A stretch of DNA of 64,000 nt, from positions 682,001 to 746,000 of the forward strand of contig NC_003155.5 of the NCBI RefSeq assembly GCF_000009765.2. Reading direction: 5' to 3'. Source of the DNA: Streptomyces avermitilis MA-4680 = NBRC 14893 (lineage in GTDB: Bacteria > Actinomycetota > Actinomycetes > Streptomycetales > Streptomycetaceae). The translations under genes were made by a program, and so were the position numbers. This document shows positions 25,695 to 33,860 of this stretch, piece after piece. Every line of letters starts with the position of its first letter. Within the stretch, counting starts at the first letter, position 1. Under the pieces are notes generated by a model, which was not told where the DNA came from, ran no database searches, and worked only from the letters and a program-made list of their open reading frames with translations.

Positions 25695-25907
25695 TCAGAT
25701 CCTCGGCGAACTACAAGCCCATGACCAACGGGGCGACATGCCCGGAACCCCGCGCACGCCGAACGACGCGGCAAACGGTGCGCCAGCGAAGACTTCCGCG
25801 AGACGGTCCCGCACCCGTATCGGCAGACTGCCGTGCGGGAACGCGGCCCGGGCCACCAGCTCGGTCCGCTCCGGGATCTTCGGCAACCCCTCCGGCTGCC
25901 GCGACAT
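25695..25907 (-). pseudogene. IS1182-family transposase N-terminal relic
   Basis: The minus strand encodes MSRQPEGLPKIPERTELVAR, AAFPHGSLPIRVRDRLAEVF and FGVRGVPGMSP, matching the first ~65 residues of IS1182-type transposases. It then leaves the family and stops. The rest of the element (DDE core) is absent. The area from 25522 to 26149 otherwise contains nothing recognisable. Confidence 0.7.
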
Positions 25908-26149
25908 CCACACCACCCACACGACCGCACGACAGGTCAACGGCCGCGCAGACGATCACCCCGCACCCACGGCCTGCCCACCCCAGCCCCGCGGAATTGC
26001 GCAGCAGAGTCCCGGTCCGCCGCAAGCCACGTCTTGGCCGCTCAGCAGGCCGGCACACCCAGGCCGCGACCAGATCCGGTGAGCCGCACCTCAGCGCCGC
26101 GAACCCCCGCGTTCGACATTTTCGGACATTCTCTGATATCACTGTACTT

Positions 26150-26164
26150 CCATACAGCGTATGG
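26150..26164. promoter_or_regulatory. family 2 operator upstream of the secreted-peptide gene
   Basis: CCATACAGCGTATGG, one mismatch from perfect symmetry around the centre, lies 170 bp upstream of the 26335 start. An ATG lies in its right arm and opens a 33-codon frame ending at the codon TAG near 26262. I see no family for that peptide. An AT-richer stretch precedes the site. Confidence 0.65.
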
Positions 26165-26334
26165 AACGGAGCGGAGTGCCGCCGAAACGGCGTCCTTTCG
26201 CTGCGACTGATGGCCGTCGGCAGTGCCCTCACGAGGGGCTCGCCGATGCGGCTTCGACATAGATGGGGCGCACCGCATCACCTGCGTAAGCAATCGCCGG
26301 GATCGCGGTCGACGCCAATACGAAGGAGATATCC

Positions 26335-26796
26335 ATGAAGCTCACGAAGCGCATTTCTCTCGCTGCCGCCTCCGCTGCGGTCGCGGGTGGCGCCCTTCTC
26401 GGCGCCGGGGGCACCGCCTCGGCGGCGGTTCCCGAGTCTGCGCACATTGAGCGCCCGGCCGTAAGCATCAAGGCCGACGACTACCGCGAGGACCGCGGTG
26501 TCAACTACCGACACAACTCCGAGGAGGACTACCGCCGGGACGGGTACCGCGCCCGACAGCACAGCGACCACTTCAGCGACTCGGACCGCTACGACCGCCG
26601 CGGTCACTCCTATTACTGGGACGACGAGGACCGTTGCTGGAAGCACGACAGCAACTACCGCTACGACTGGGACCGGTCCGACCGCCGCGACTCCAACCGG
26701 GATGACCGCGACTGGAACCGGTATGACCACGACTGGAACCGGTATGACCACGACTCCAACCGATCCAACCACGACCGAGTCCTCGACAACCGGTGA
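26335..26796 (+). CDS. secreted D/R/Y-rich peptide with tandem repeats
   Basis: A 153-residue exported protein. ATG 26335 follows AAGGAGATATCC. The Sec signal peptide (MKLTKRISLAAASAAVAGGA, GTASAA) is followed by HIERPAVSIKADDYREDRG. The rest is almost entirely Asp, Arg, Tyr, Asn and His, with short repeats such as DWNRYDHDWNRYDHD from a 24-bp tandem DNA repeat near 26710-26757. The composition suggests a disordered polyampholyte, possibly metal- or surface-binding. The signal region and the PAVS-D-DYR-D-GV segment match the 84-residue protein at 52950-53204, so they are paralogues, and both carry family 2 operators upstream. A third, truncated copy lies at 17.9 kb. Function unknown. Confidence 0.85.
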   Translation: MKLTKRISLAAASAAVAGGALLGAGGTASAAVPESAHIERPAVSIKADDYREDRGVNYRHNSEEDYRRDGYRARQHSDHFSDSDRYDRRGHSYYWDDEDRCWKHDSNYRYDWDRSDRRDSNRDDRDWNRYDHDWNRYDHDSNRSNHDRVLDNR

Positions 26797-26907
26797 GACA
26801 GGCGCCGTTGGCACGGGTGGGCTCAGACCGTGCACGTCGCTGTGACAACCACTGGCGATAGGGAGGCGACCGCTGACCTTGGGATCAGCGACTCCTGACC
26901 GCGTACG

Positions 26908-26953
26908 GGCGGGAGGCAGGAGGGGGCTCAACGGCACCCTCCCGCCTCCCGCC
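26908..26953 (+). terminator. long hairpin after the secreted-peptide gene
   Basis: Arms of 17 bp with one mismatch (GGCGGGAGGCAGGAGGG with CCCTCCCGCCTCCCGCC) enclose a 12-nt loop. A related hairpin follows the truncated paralogue near 17.77 kb, showing that the whole intergenic block was duplicated. Confidence 0.7.
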
Positions 26954-26963
26954 TGTCGACATT

Positions 26964-27004
26964 CCATACAGCGTGCGGAATAGCTGATGCCGTACAGCGC
27001 ATGA
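26964..27004. promoter_or_regulatory. paired family 2 operators before a TetR-like remnant
   Basis: CCATACAGCGTGCGG (26964-26978) and CCGTACAGCGCATGA (26990-27004) have centres 26 bp apart, the same spacing as in front of CYP102. The second contains an ATG in its arm. Confidence 0.65.
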
Positions 27005-27084
27005 AACATCCGCACCGACTTCGTCCGGCCGGAAGACCCCTTTGGGCGAATGCTCACGGGCCTGCTCGTCGGAATCGGCAGCCA
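27001..27084 (+). pseudogene. possible TetR-gene remnant behind operator pair
   Basis: After the operator-embedded ATG, the text resembles isolated pieces of the TetR proteins at 48.9 and 50.8 kb. KHPH recalls the RHP segment. One base out of frame, FVRPEDPF matches QPEDPF, then LTGLLVGIG recalls FTGLLLGEL. Large parts are missing. I take it as an internally deleted TetR gene, but short matches like these could be chance. Confidence 0.35.
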
Positions 27085-27184
27085 CCGACGAGAGCCGCGG
27101 CCGGCGACGAGGTGAGAACGGCTGCTGCGCGGCGAGAACCGCCCACCTTGATCACGTTCGATCAGAAGTGAGGGAAGACCGCAC

Positions 27185-28330
27185 ATGACAGCCGCGCCCA
27201 CGGCCACCGGCGGCCTCCGCTCCCGATGGCGACGCACATCCGGCTCGATGGGCCGCGCCGAGTGGGGCCGCGCAGCCGGGATGGCCGCCTTCATCATCGC
27301 GCTCCATGTCATCGGGTGGTTCACGCTGGTGGCGATCGTGGCCCCGGAGCACTACAGCGTGGGCACCAAGGGCTTCGGGATCGGTATCGGGGTGAGCGCT
27401 TACACCCTGGGCATGCGGCATGCGTTCGACGCTGACCACATCGCCGCGATCGACAACACCACCCGCAAGCTCATGGACGAAGGGCAACGCCCCGTGTCGG
27501 TCGGCTTCTGGTTCTCCCTGGGGCACTCCAGCATCGTGTTCGTGCTGGCCCTCCTGCTCTCCCTGGGCGTCAAATCCCTTGCCGCACCGGTCCGCGAGGA
27601 CAACTCCGAGCTGCACCACGTCACCGAGCTGATCGGCACGACCGTCTCCGGGACGTTCCTCTACCTCATCGCCATCATCAACATCGTCATCCTTGCCGGC
27701 ATCTGGAAGGTGTTCCGGCAGATGCGGTCCGGCCACTTCGACGAGGCCGCGCTGGAGCAGCAGCTCAACAACCGCGGCCTCATCAACCGCCTGCTGGGAC
27801 GCGTGATGAAGTCGATCACCAAGCCGTGGCAGATGTATCCGCTCGGTCTGCTGTTCGGTCTCGGCTTCGACACCGCCACCGAGGTCGCTCTGCTGGTGCT
27901 GGCCGGCTCCGGAGCCGCCTCCGGCCTGCCCTGGTACACCATCCTCTGCCTGCCGGTCCTTTTCGCGGCCGGCATGAGCCTGCTGGACACCATCGACGGT
28001 TCTTTCATGAACTTCGCCTACGGCTGGGCCTTTTCCAAGCCGGTACGGAAGGTCTACTACAACCTCACCATCACCGGCCTGTCCGTCGCCGTCGCGCTGA
28101 TCATCGGCACCGCCGAGCTCCTGGGCCTGCTCGCCGACAAGGCCGGCCTGCACGGCGTGTTCTGGGACTGGATCAGCGGCCTGGACCTGAACACCATCGG
28201 CTTCGTCATCGTCGGCCTGTTCTTCGCCACGTGGGCTGCCGCCCTGGCCGTGTGGAAGCTCGGCCGTATAGAGGAGAAGTGGACGGCTGGACTGCGGCCC
28301 CCCGAGCAACAGGCCGACCGACAGCGGTGA
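27185..28330 (+). CDS. NicO/HoxN-family nickel/cobalt permease
   Basis: A 381-residue inner-membrane NiCoT transporter with about eight transmembrane helices. The four family signatures are clear: RHAFDADHIAAIDN in helix II (metal selectivity), FWFSLGHSSIVF, LLFGLGFDTATEVALL and GMSLLDTIDGSFMN. The basic N-terminus is cytosolic. It imports Ni(II) or Co(II) for metalloenzymes such as nickel superoxide dismutase, urease or B12; the sequence alone does not separate the two metals. Start at ATG 27185; GAGGGAAG lies upstream. It is monocistronic between the degraded operator region and a convergent nitroreductase. No nickel-responsive Nur box was recognised. Confidence 0.94.
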   Translation: MTAAPTATGGLRSRWRRTSGSMGRAEWGRAAGMAAFIIALHVIGWFTLVAIVAPEHYSVGTKGFGIGIGVSAYTLGMRHAFDADHIAAIDNTTRKLMDEGQRPVSVGFWFSLGHSSIVFVLALLLSLGVKSLAAPVREDNSELHHVTELIGTTVSGTFLYLIAIINIVILAGIWKVFRQMRSGHFDEAALEQQLNNRGLINRLLGRVMKSITKPWQMYPLGLLFGLGFDTATEVALLVLAGSGAASGLPWYTILCLPVLFAAGMSLLDTIDGSFMNFAYGWAFSKPVRKVYYNLTITGLSVAVALIIGTAELLGLLADKAGLHGVFWDWISGLDLNTIGFVIVGLFFATWAAALAVWKLGRIEEKWTAGLRPPEQQADRQR

Positions 28331-28438
28331 TGCGTAAGCTCGGCAGGACGGCGTACTTATTGTCACGGTGCCGATCGGCGCCCTGGTCTCGTTCTCGTGC
28401 CCTGACACCGCTGCAGAAACTCCTTCACAGCCACCGCT

Positions 28439-28478
28439 AAAAAATGGGCGCAGGTACTCAGAAGAGCACCCGCGCCCA
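28439..28478 (-). terminator. intrinsic terminator after the nitroreductase gene
   Basis: On the minus strand a 15-bp imperfect stem (TGGGCGC at its base) is followed by six T. It closes the catabolic operon. Confidence 0.8.
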
Positions 28479-28517
28479 CGGCATGGCGCCTCTCACCCAC
28501 CAGACGGCGGCAGTGCC

Positions 28518-29141
28518 TCAGGCATAGGCGACGGCGTCCTCGACGGGCACGCGGGGCAGCCGCGGGAACCACGGGTCGGCGCCGGGGTGACCGATGTTGA
28601 CCACCAGATGCGAACGCCAGCTGGTACCGGCGAAGAACTCCTCGTCCACGCCGGCCCTGTCGAAGCCCGCCATGGGACCGGCCGCCAGCCCCGCCGCACG
28701 CACCGCGAGCAGGAAGACCCCGGTCTGCAGTGCCGAGTTGTAGGCCGCGAGGCTCTCGCGCTTCTCCGTCTGGTCGGCGAACGCCGCTCGCAGCATCTCG
28801 CCGCGAGCCGGGAAGACGGTCGGCATCTGCTCGTGGAAGTCGACGTCGTACGCCAGGATCGCCACGGCCGGCGCACTGAGCGTCTTGGCCCTGTTGCCCT
28901 CGTCGAGATGCCGGCCCAGTCGCTCCTTGCCCTCGGGGGTGCGCACAAAGAGCACACGCAGAGGCTGACCGTTGGCGGCGCTCGGCGACCAGCGGGCGAG
29001 TTCCCAGATCATGGCGAGCTCGTCGTCGGCAACGGCCACCTCGGCAAAGGTGTTCGCGGTGCGGGCCTCGGTGAACAGCACCTTTCGTCCGGCGTCGTCG
29101 AGGACATCGAGGGCCTGCGGTTCGCGGTCGGTCATGCTCAT
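28518..29141 (-). CDS. nitroreductase-family FMN oxidoreductase (RutE-like)
   Basis: A 207-residue protein of the nitroreductase/RutE group, which reduces nitro groups, quinones or 3-oxopropanoate-type aldehydes with NAD(P)H. Visible features: ELARWSPSAANGQPLRVLFV (FMN phosphate and ribityl contacts near residue 45), then SALQTGVFLLAVRAAGLAAG with PMAGFD, the helix and loop over the flavin, and VVNIGHPG near the end. Three in-frame ATG codons (29144, 29141, 29135) are candidates; 29141 has the best spacing to GAGAGA. It lies 141 bp downstream of the acetoacetate-CoA ligase and before a clear terminator, so it is probably the last gene of the aromatic operon. The substrate is inferred only. 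Confidence 0.9.
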   Translation of the reverse strand: MSMTDREPQALDVLDDAGRKVLFTEARTANTFAEVAVADDELAMIWELARWSPSAANGQPLRVLFVRTPEGKERLGRHLDEGNRAKTLSAPAVAILAYDVDFHEQMPTVFPARGEMLRAAFADQTEKRESLAAYNSALQTGVFLLAVRAAGLAAGPMAGFDRAGVDEEFFAGTSWRSHLVVNIGHPGADPWFPRLPRVPVEDAVAYA

Positions 29142-29282
29142 CATTTCTCTCTTACTTCGGTTGTGTGTGGTGCCGGGGCGGGTTGACCGCCCCGGCACCA
29201 CCCCGTGGGGACGGGGTTTGCGGAGCCGGGCGGGGCACAAGGACCCGGTGCTGTCACGTGGGCCTGTGGTCCCCTGGCCGAC

Positions 29283-31301
29283 TCATGTGTGGTGTGCTGA
29301 CCGCTTGTTCCGCTCCGCGCCCAGGCGGGCGAAGTAGGCGATCAGGTCGGGGTTGTCGACCGCCGAGGGGTTCAGGACCTGCTCGGCGGGAGCGCCCTGG
29401 AGCAGGCGCTTGACGGGAACCTCGAGTTTCTTGCCGGTCTTCGTGTGCGGGAGGGCCGGTACGGCGAGGATCTCGTCGGGGACGTGGCGGGGTGAGGCGC
29501 CGGCGCGGATCGCGTCGCGGATCTTCGCGCGCAGGGAGTCGTCCAGGCCGACCCCGTCGGCGAGGACCACGAAGAGCGGCATCCAGTAGCCGCCGTCGGG
29601 TTCCTCCGCGCCGATGACGAGGGCCTCGGTGATCTCGGGGAGGCGTTCGACGACGTCGTGGATGTCGGCGCTGCCCAGGCGCACGCCGTTGCGGTTGAGG
29701 GTGGCGTCGGAGCGGCCGTGGACGATCACCGAGCCGTGCGAGGTGAGCGTGATCCAGTCACCGTGCCGCCACACACCGGGGTAGGCGCCGAAGTAGGCGT
29801 CGCGGTAGCGGCTGCCGTCGGGGTCGTTCCAGAAGTACAGCGGCATGGACGGCATGGGGCGGGTGACGACCAGTTCACCGACCCGGTCCGTGACGGGGAG
29901 GCCTTCCTCGTCGTAGGCGGCCAGCGCCACGCCCAGGCCGGGGGCGGACAGCTCCCCCGCCCAGACGGGGGTCGTGGCGGCACTGCCGGCGAAGCCGGAG
30001 ACGATGTCCGTGCCGCCGCTGGTGGAGGCCAGCTGGACGCCTGCGCCCACGTGGTCGCGGACCCAGGGGTAGGCGGAGGCGGGCAGAGCGGAGCCGGTGC
30101 AGCCGACGACGCGGATGGCCGACAGGTCGTACACGGAGGGTGCGATGCCCAGCTTGGACATGGCCAGCAGGTACTGAGGACTGGTGCCGAAGACGGTGAC
30201 CTTGTGACGGGCCGCCAGCTCCCACAGGACGTCCGGACGCGCCTGCGGTGCCGGGCTGCCGTCGTAGGTGCAGGTGGTGGCACCGGTCAGCAGGGTGGAG
30301 ACGACCAGGTTCCACATCATCCAGTGGGTGGTGGTGTACCACAGCAGGCGGTCCCCGATGCCCAGATCGGTGTGCAGGCCGAGCATCTTGAGGTGTTCGA
30401 GCAGGACCCCGCCGTGGCCGTGGACGATGCCCTTGGGCAGTCCGGTGGTGCCGGAGGAGAAGACGACCCAGAGAGGGTGGTCGAACGGCACCGGGGCGAT
30501 GGTGAGGTACTCGGCGCGGGTGGCCGCGTCCTCCCAGGGAACTGTCAGCCCCAAGTCCCCGCCCTCGGGCCAGGCAAGGCCCACGTGATCCACGAGCACC
30601 GTGGCCTTCAGCGTCGGCAGGGCGACGGCGAGTTCGAGCGAGGCGGCGCGGCGGTCGTGTGTGGTGCCGTTGAAGAGGTAGCCGTCAGCGGTGATGAGCA
30701 CCGTGGGTTCGAGCTGGGCGAAGCGGTCGGCGGCGGCCTTGGGTACGTAGTCCTGGCCGCACACCGACCACACCGCGCCCAGGCTTGCGGTGGCGAGGAA
30801 GGCGATGACGGCGTGGGGGGTGTTGGGCAGATAGCCCACCACCCGGTCGCCCTGTGCGACGCCCAGGTCGCGCAGGCTGGCAGCGACGGAGGCGACCCGG
30901 GCGCGCAGCTCCCGGCCCGTGATCTCATAGCCGGCTCCGGTCTCGTCCAGGGCGGTGATCGCGGGAGCGTCCGGCTGCAGGTTGCGTAGCGCGTGATGGA
31001 CGTAGTTGAGGGTGGCGCCGGGGAACCAGCGGGCGCCGGGCATGGTCTCCTCGGCCAGCACCCCCTCGTACTCAGTCGTCGCGTCGATGTCGAAGTACTC
31101 CCACACCGCGGCCCAGAACCCTTCGAGGTCGGTGACGGACCACTGGTACAGGGCTCGGTAGTCCGTGGGGTCCTGGATCCCTTCGGCGCCCTGGTGCCGG
31201 GCCGCCCATCGGGCGAAGTCCGCGATACGGCTGTGGGCGGCCGACTTCGGGTCGGGAGTGAAGAAGGGTTCCGGATACGGCGCGGGGTGCGGGGTGGTCA
31301 T
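29283..31301 (-). CDS. acetoacetate-CoA ligase
   Basis: Activates acetoacetate to acetoacetyl-CoA with ATP and CoA. The 672-residue length fits the AacS branch of acyl-CoA synthetases. The N-terminal cap has WSVTDLEGFWAAVWEYFDID and ARWFPGATLNYVHH. The AMP-binding core has VFSSGTTGLPKGIVHGHGG and STSGGTDIVSGFAG. The C-terminal lid has [20 protein letters not shown], then [14 protein letters not shown] and the catalytic lysine in PHTKTGKKLEVPVKR. ATG 31301 lies 13 bp after the FAD hydroxylase stop with GAGGAG, so they are co-translated. A damaged copy of its lid region sits at 38168. In this operon it would use acetoacetate released by the FAH-type hydrolase (inference). Confidence 0.95.
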   Translation of the reverse strand: MTTPHPAPYPEPFFTPDPKSAAHSRIADFARWAARHQGAEGIQDPTDYRALYQWSVTDLEGFWAAVWEYFDIDATTEYEGVLAEETMPGARWFPGATLNYVHHALRNLQPDAPAITALDETGAGYEITGRELRARVASVAASLRDLGVAQGDRVVGYLPNTPHAVIAFLATASLGAVWSVCGQDYVPKAAADRFAQLEPTVLITADGYLFNGTTHDRRAASLELAVALPTLKATVLVDHVGLAWPEGGDLGLTVPWEDAATRAEYLTIAPVPFDHPLWVVFSSGTTGLPKGIVHGHGGVLLEHLKMLGLHTDLGIGDRLLWYTTTHWMMWNLVVSTLLTGATTCTYDGSPAPQARPDVLWELAARHKVTVFGTSPQYLLAMSKLGIAPSVYDLSAIRVVGCTGSALPASAYPWVRDHVGAGVQLASTSGGTDIVSGFAGSAATTPVWAGELSAPGLGVALAAYDEEGLPVTDRVGELVVTRPMPSMPLYFWNDPDGSRYRDAYFGAYPGVWRHGDWITLTSHGSVIVHGRSDATLNRNGVRLGSADIHDVVERLPEITEALVIGAEEPDGGYWMPLFVVLADGVGLDDSLRAKIRDAIRAGASPRHVPDEILAVPALPHTKTGKKLEVPVKRLLQGAPAEQVLNPSAVDNPDLIAYFARLGAERNKRSAHHT

Positions 31302-31314
31302 GTGGTGCTCCTCG

Positions 31315-32925
31315 TCAGGCGGGCCGGGCGTCGGCGGTATGGCGGGCCGTGTGCAGCAGGGGGGCCCAGGCGACGGTGTCCGTGAAGTCGCCGGTGCCGG
31401 CCTGGACGGTGTCCATCACGACGCGGTCGGGGCGCAGCAGGACGGCGTCGGCACGGCCGCGTGCCAGCCAGCCGGCCAGGGTGCCGTCGTCGCGCAGGTC
31501 CTCGACGTGGACCGTCGGAGCGCCCAGTGCCGTAGCCACGGCCGTCATCTGCGCCGTGGGCGGCACAGCGGTCACGACGGCGAAGGAGTCCCCGAGGACG
31601 TCATCGAGGCGCACTCGCCTGCCGTCATGCCGTACCCAGGGCTGCGGGCAGATCGTGCCGGCCAGCACGCGGCCGGTCAGCCTGGGGCGGCGCCGTACGA
31701 GTGGACCGGCGGTCAGGGCGGGGCTGAGGTCACGGCTCACCGCCGCGGTCACGCCGGGGATGCGAGAGGCCGTGCCCACGACGGCCCGGCGGAACGCCGC
31801 ACCGCGGTCCTGTCCGCCGGTCATGGCCCAGCCGACGGCGACCGCGACGCGGATCACATGGCGGGCGTGCGGCTTGCGCTCGCGTTCGTAGGTGTCCAGC
31901 AGCCCGTCGTGTGCGCCCTGTTGGAGCACGCGGGCGAGCTTCCAGGTGAGGTTGTAGGCGTCGCGCAGGCCCGCGCACAGACCCTGCCCGACGAAGGGCG
32001 GGGTGAGGTGGGCGGCGTCGCCCAGCAGGAAGACACGCCCCCTGCGCCATCGGTCGGCGAGGCGGGCCCGGAAGGTGTACTGCGCCTGCCGCACCACCTC
32101 GAAGTCGTCGCCCGCCGAGGCGTCGGGCGGCAGGTCCACCCAGGGGGCGACCAGCTCGCGCAGGCGCTCCCATCCGTCCGGGCCGTCCAGGTTTTCGTCC
32201 TCGGGCAGCCGGAACTCCCAGCGGTAGCGGTCCTCGCCGACGCGCATGAAGGTGGCCGGTCGGTTGGGGCAGCAGATCTGCTCGGCGCCTTCCCAGGTGC
32301 GCACCTGGCGGGTGGTGCGCACGTCGATGACTCTCCAGCTCTCCTGGAAGTGCAGGTCCTCCCACACGGCGCCGATGGAGTCACGGGTGAGGCTGCCCGC
32401 GCCGTCGCAGCCGAGGACGGCATCGGCCCACACGTGCTCCTCCTCGTCGCTGCCGTCGCGGCGGAAGGTGACCCGGGCCGGACCCGTCGGATCGTTCGGT
32501 CCGTCGGTGTCCTGGGTGACGGACACGACCTCCACCCCGCCCTGCAGCTCGCACTCCGGGCGGCGCGCCAGGGCGCTGCGCAGCACGCGTTCCAGCTCGG
32601 GCTGGTCGAACATGCTGGTCTCCGGGAAGCCGTGGTGTCCGTGCATGGACCGCGGGAACTCGGTGATCACGCGGCGCCGGGCGTCCAGCAGCCGCAGCCC
32701 GAGCGCCGGGCGGGCGAGAGCAGCGAAATCCTCGTGGACACCGACGCTTTGCAGGATCCGACGGATCTCGTCGTCCACGACGACGGCGCGCGGCAGAGGG
32801 TAGATGTCCCGATGGCGTTCGAGGAGCAAGCTGCGCACTCCGTACCGGGCGAGCAGCAGGCCGGCCATGACCCCGACGGGTCCCCCACCGATGATCACCA
32901 CCGGCCTCTGGGATGCGGCCTTCAC
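31315..32925 (-). CDS. FAD-dependent aromatic hydroxylase (MhpA/PheA-type)
   Basis: A 536-residue class A flavoprotein monooxygenase adding one oxygen to a phenolic ring at the expense of NAD(P)H. Motifs: GGGPVGVMAGLLLARYG (FAD ADP part, residue ~12), the DG motif VLGCDGAGSLTRDSIG near residue 165, and the GD motif RGRVFLLGDAAHLTPPFVGQ near residue 300. A C-terminal thioredoxin-like domain typical of 3-(3-hydroxyphenyl)propionate hydroxylases follows. Its ATG overlaps the preceding FAH-type gene by four bases (ATGA at 32922-32925), and it is followed after 13 bp by the CoA ligase. Fragments of similar hydroxylases remain at 7966 and 43191. Substrate unknown, probably a phenolic acid. Confidence 0.93.
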   Translation of the reverse strand: MKAASQRPVVIIGGGPVGVMAGLLLARYGVRSLLLERHRDIYPLPRAVVVDDEIRRILQSVGVHEDFAALARPALGLRLLDARRRVITEFPRSMHGHHGFPETSMFDQPELERVLRSALARRPECELQGGVEVVSVTQDTDGPNDPTGPARVTFRRDGSDEEEHVWADAVLGCDGAGSLTRDSIGAVWEDLHFQESWRVIDVRTTRQVRTWEGAEQICCPNRPATFMRVGEDRYRWEFRLPEDENLDGPDGWERLRELVAPWVDLPPDASAGDDFEVVRQAQYTFRARLADRWRRGRVFLLGDAAHLTPPFVGQGLCAGLRDAYNLTWKLARVLQQGAHDGLLDTYERERKPHARHVIRVAVAVGWAMTGGQDRGAAFRRAVVGTASRIPGVTAAVSRDLSPALTAGPLVRRRPRLTGRVLAGTICPQPWVRHDGRRVRLDDVLGDSFAVVTAVPPTAQMTAVATALGAPTVHVEDLRDDGTLAGWLARGRADAVLLRPDRVVMDTVQAGTGDFTDTVAWAPLLHTARHTADARPA

Positions 32926-33860
32926 GCTGCGTCCGTAACGGGGGTTCGCTGCTCACCGAGGTCGATCCGCCCGTCCGGGGTGGCGATCGTGGCGGTGATG
33001 AGGTCTCCGTTGCGCAGGTACTTGGGGTTCTTGGCCTGGCCCTTGAAGAACGCCTTCCACTTCAGTGCGGGCGGGAGCAGCGCAGCGATCTTCTCGGCCG
33101 CCTTGGGCGGAGCCTTCAGGGCCGTGCCGCCGGGAGTGCCGGTCAGCAGCAGGTCACCCGGGTCGAGGGTCTGGAAGCGGGCGAGCAGCGTGAGCGCCTG
33201 TGCGGGCCGTACGATCATGTCGGCCAGCGTGCGGTCCTGGCGGGACACGCCGTTGACCGACAGCTGCAACCGCAGGTTCAGCAGATGGGCGAAGTCTTCG
33301 GGCTCCAGCAGGGCCAGGTACGGACCCGTCGGCGTGAAGGTCGGATAGGACTTGCTCTCGTAGAACTGGGTCTTGGTCAGCTGGACGTCGCGGGCGCTGA
33401 CGTCGTTGGTCAGGACAAGGCCGGCGACATAGCGCGGCAGGTCCTGCTCCTCGACGACGGTGCCCACGGGAAGGGTCGCGCCCATGACGAGGCCGAGTTC
33501 CACCTCGTAGTCGAGGAACTTCACGTGCGCGGGGCGGATGATCGTGTCATGGGGGCCGCTGACCGAGCCGGACGCCTTACGGAAGAAGGTGGCCGGGATG
33601 TCGCCGGTGAAGCCCGAATCCTTGGCGTGGCTGCGGTAGTTGACCATCTGGGCGACCACCCGGCACGGGGTGGTGACCGGAGGCAGCGCCACCAGGTCGG
33701 CGACGGGAGTGCCGCTCTCGGCAGAGGCGGCGGCCTCGCGGACCGCGTCCCGGTCGGCGAGCAGCTCGCCGGTGGTGACCGCCTTGGTCTGGACGCGGAC
33801 GGCGCGCTCGTCCCGGACGACCCACCAGCCGTCGTTGGTGCGCAGAACGTTGGTGCTCAT
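32922..33860 (-). CDS. fumarylacetoacetate hydrolase-family protein
   Basis: A 312-residue FAH-superfamily enzyme that cleaves C-C bonds in beta-diketo ring-fission products or isomerises them. Metal-binding acids are in FLDYEVELGLVMG and TNDVSARDVQLTK; the active-site region YRSHAKDSGFTGDIPATFFR is near residue 73. LLTGTPGGTALKAPPKAAEK is near residue 250, and YLRNGDLITATIATPDGRID closes the beta-roll. Both ends overlap neighbours by four bases (ATGA at 33857-33860 and at 32922-32925), giving a tightly coupled operon with the extradiol dioxygenase before it and the FAD hydroxylase after it. The reaction is probably hydrolysis of the dioxygenase product to smaller acids. Confidence 0.92.
   Translation of the reverse strand: MSTNVLRTNDGWWVVRDERAVRVQTKAVTTGELLADRDAVREAAASAESGTPVADLVALPPVTTPCRVVAQMVNYRSHAKDSGFTGDIPATFFRKASGSVSGPHDTIIRPAHVKFLDYEVELGLVMGATLPVGTVVEEQDLPRYVAGLVLTNDVSARDVQLTKTQFYESKSYPTFTPTGPYLALLEPEDFAHLLNLRLQLSVNGVSRQDRTLADMIVRPAQALTLLARFQTLDPGDLLLTGTPGGTALKAPPKAAEKIAALLPPALKWKAFFKGQAKNPKYLRNGDLITATIATPDGRIDLGEQRTPVTDAA

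Noticed and set aside
26161..26262. 33-codon frame starting in the operator at 26150
   Set aside because: It shares the operator-ATG layout, but the peptide has no resemblance strong enough to the TetR N-termini to call it a gene.
26278..27324. Valine-rich 348-codon frame opposite the secreted-peptide gene
   Set aside because: It is the antisense of the D/R repeat region (GAC/CGG read as Val/Pro); the plus-strand gene has a signal peptide and strong ribosome site.
29658..30989. Long plus-strand frame opposite the acetoacetate-CoA ligase
   Set aside because: Low-complexity Gly/Val/Arg shadow translation; the ligase on the other strand is complete and well motivated.
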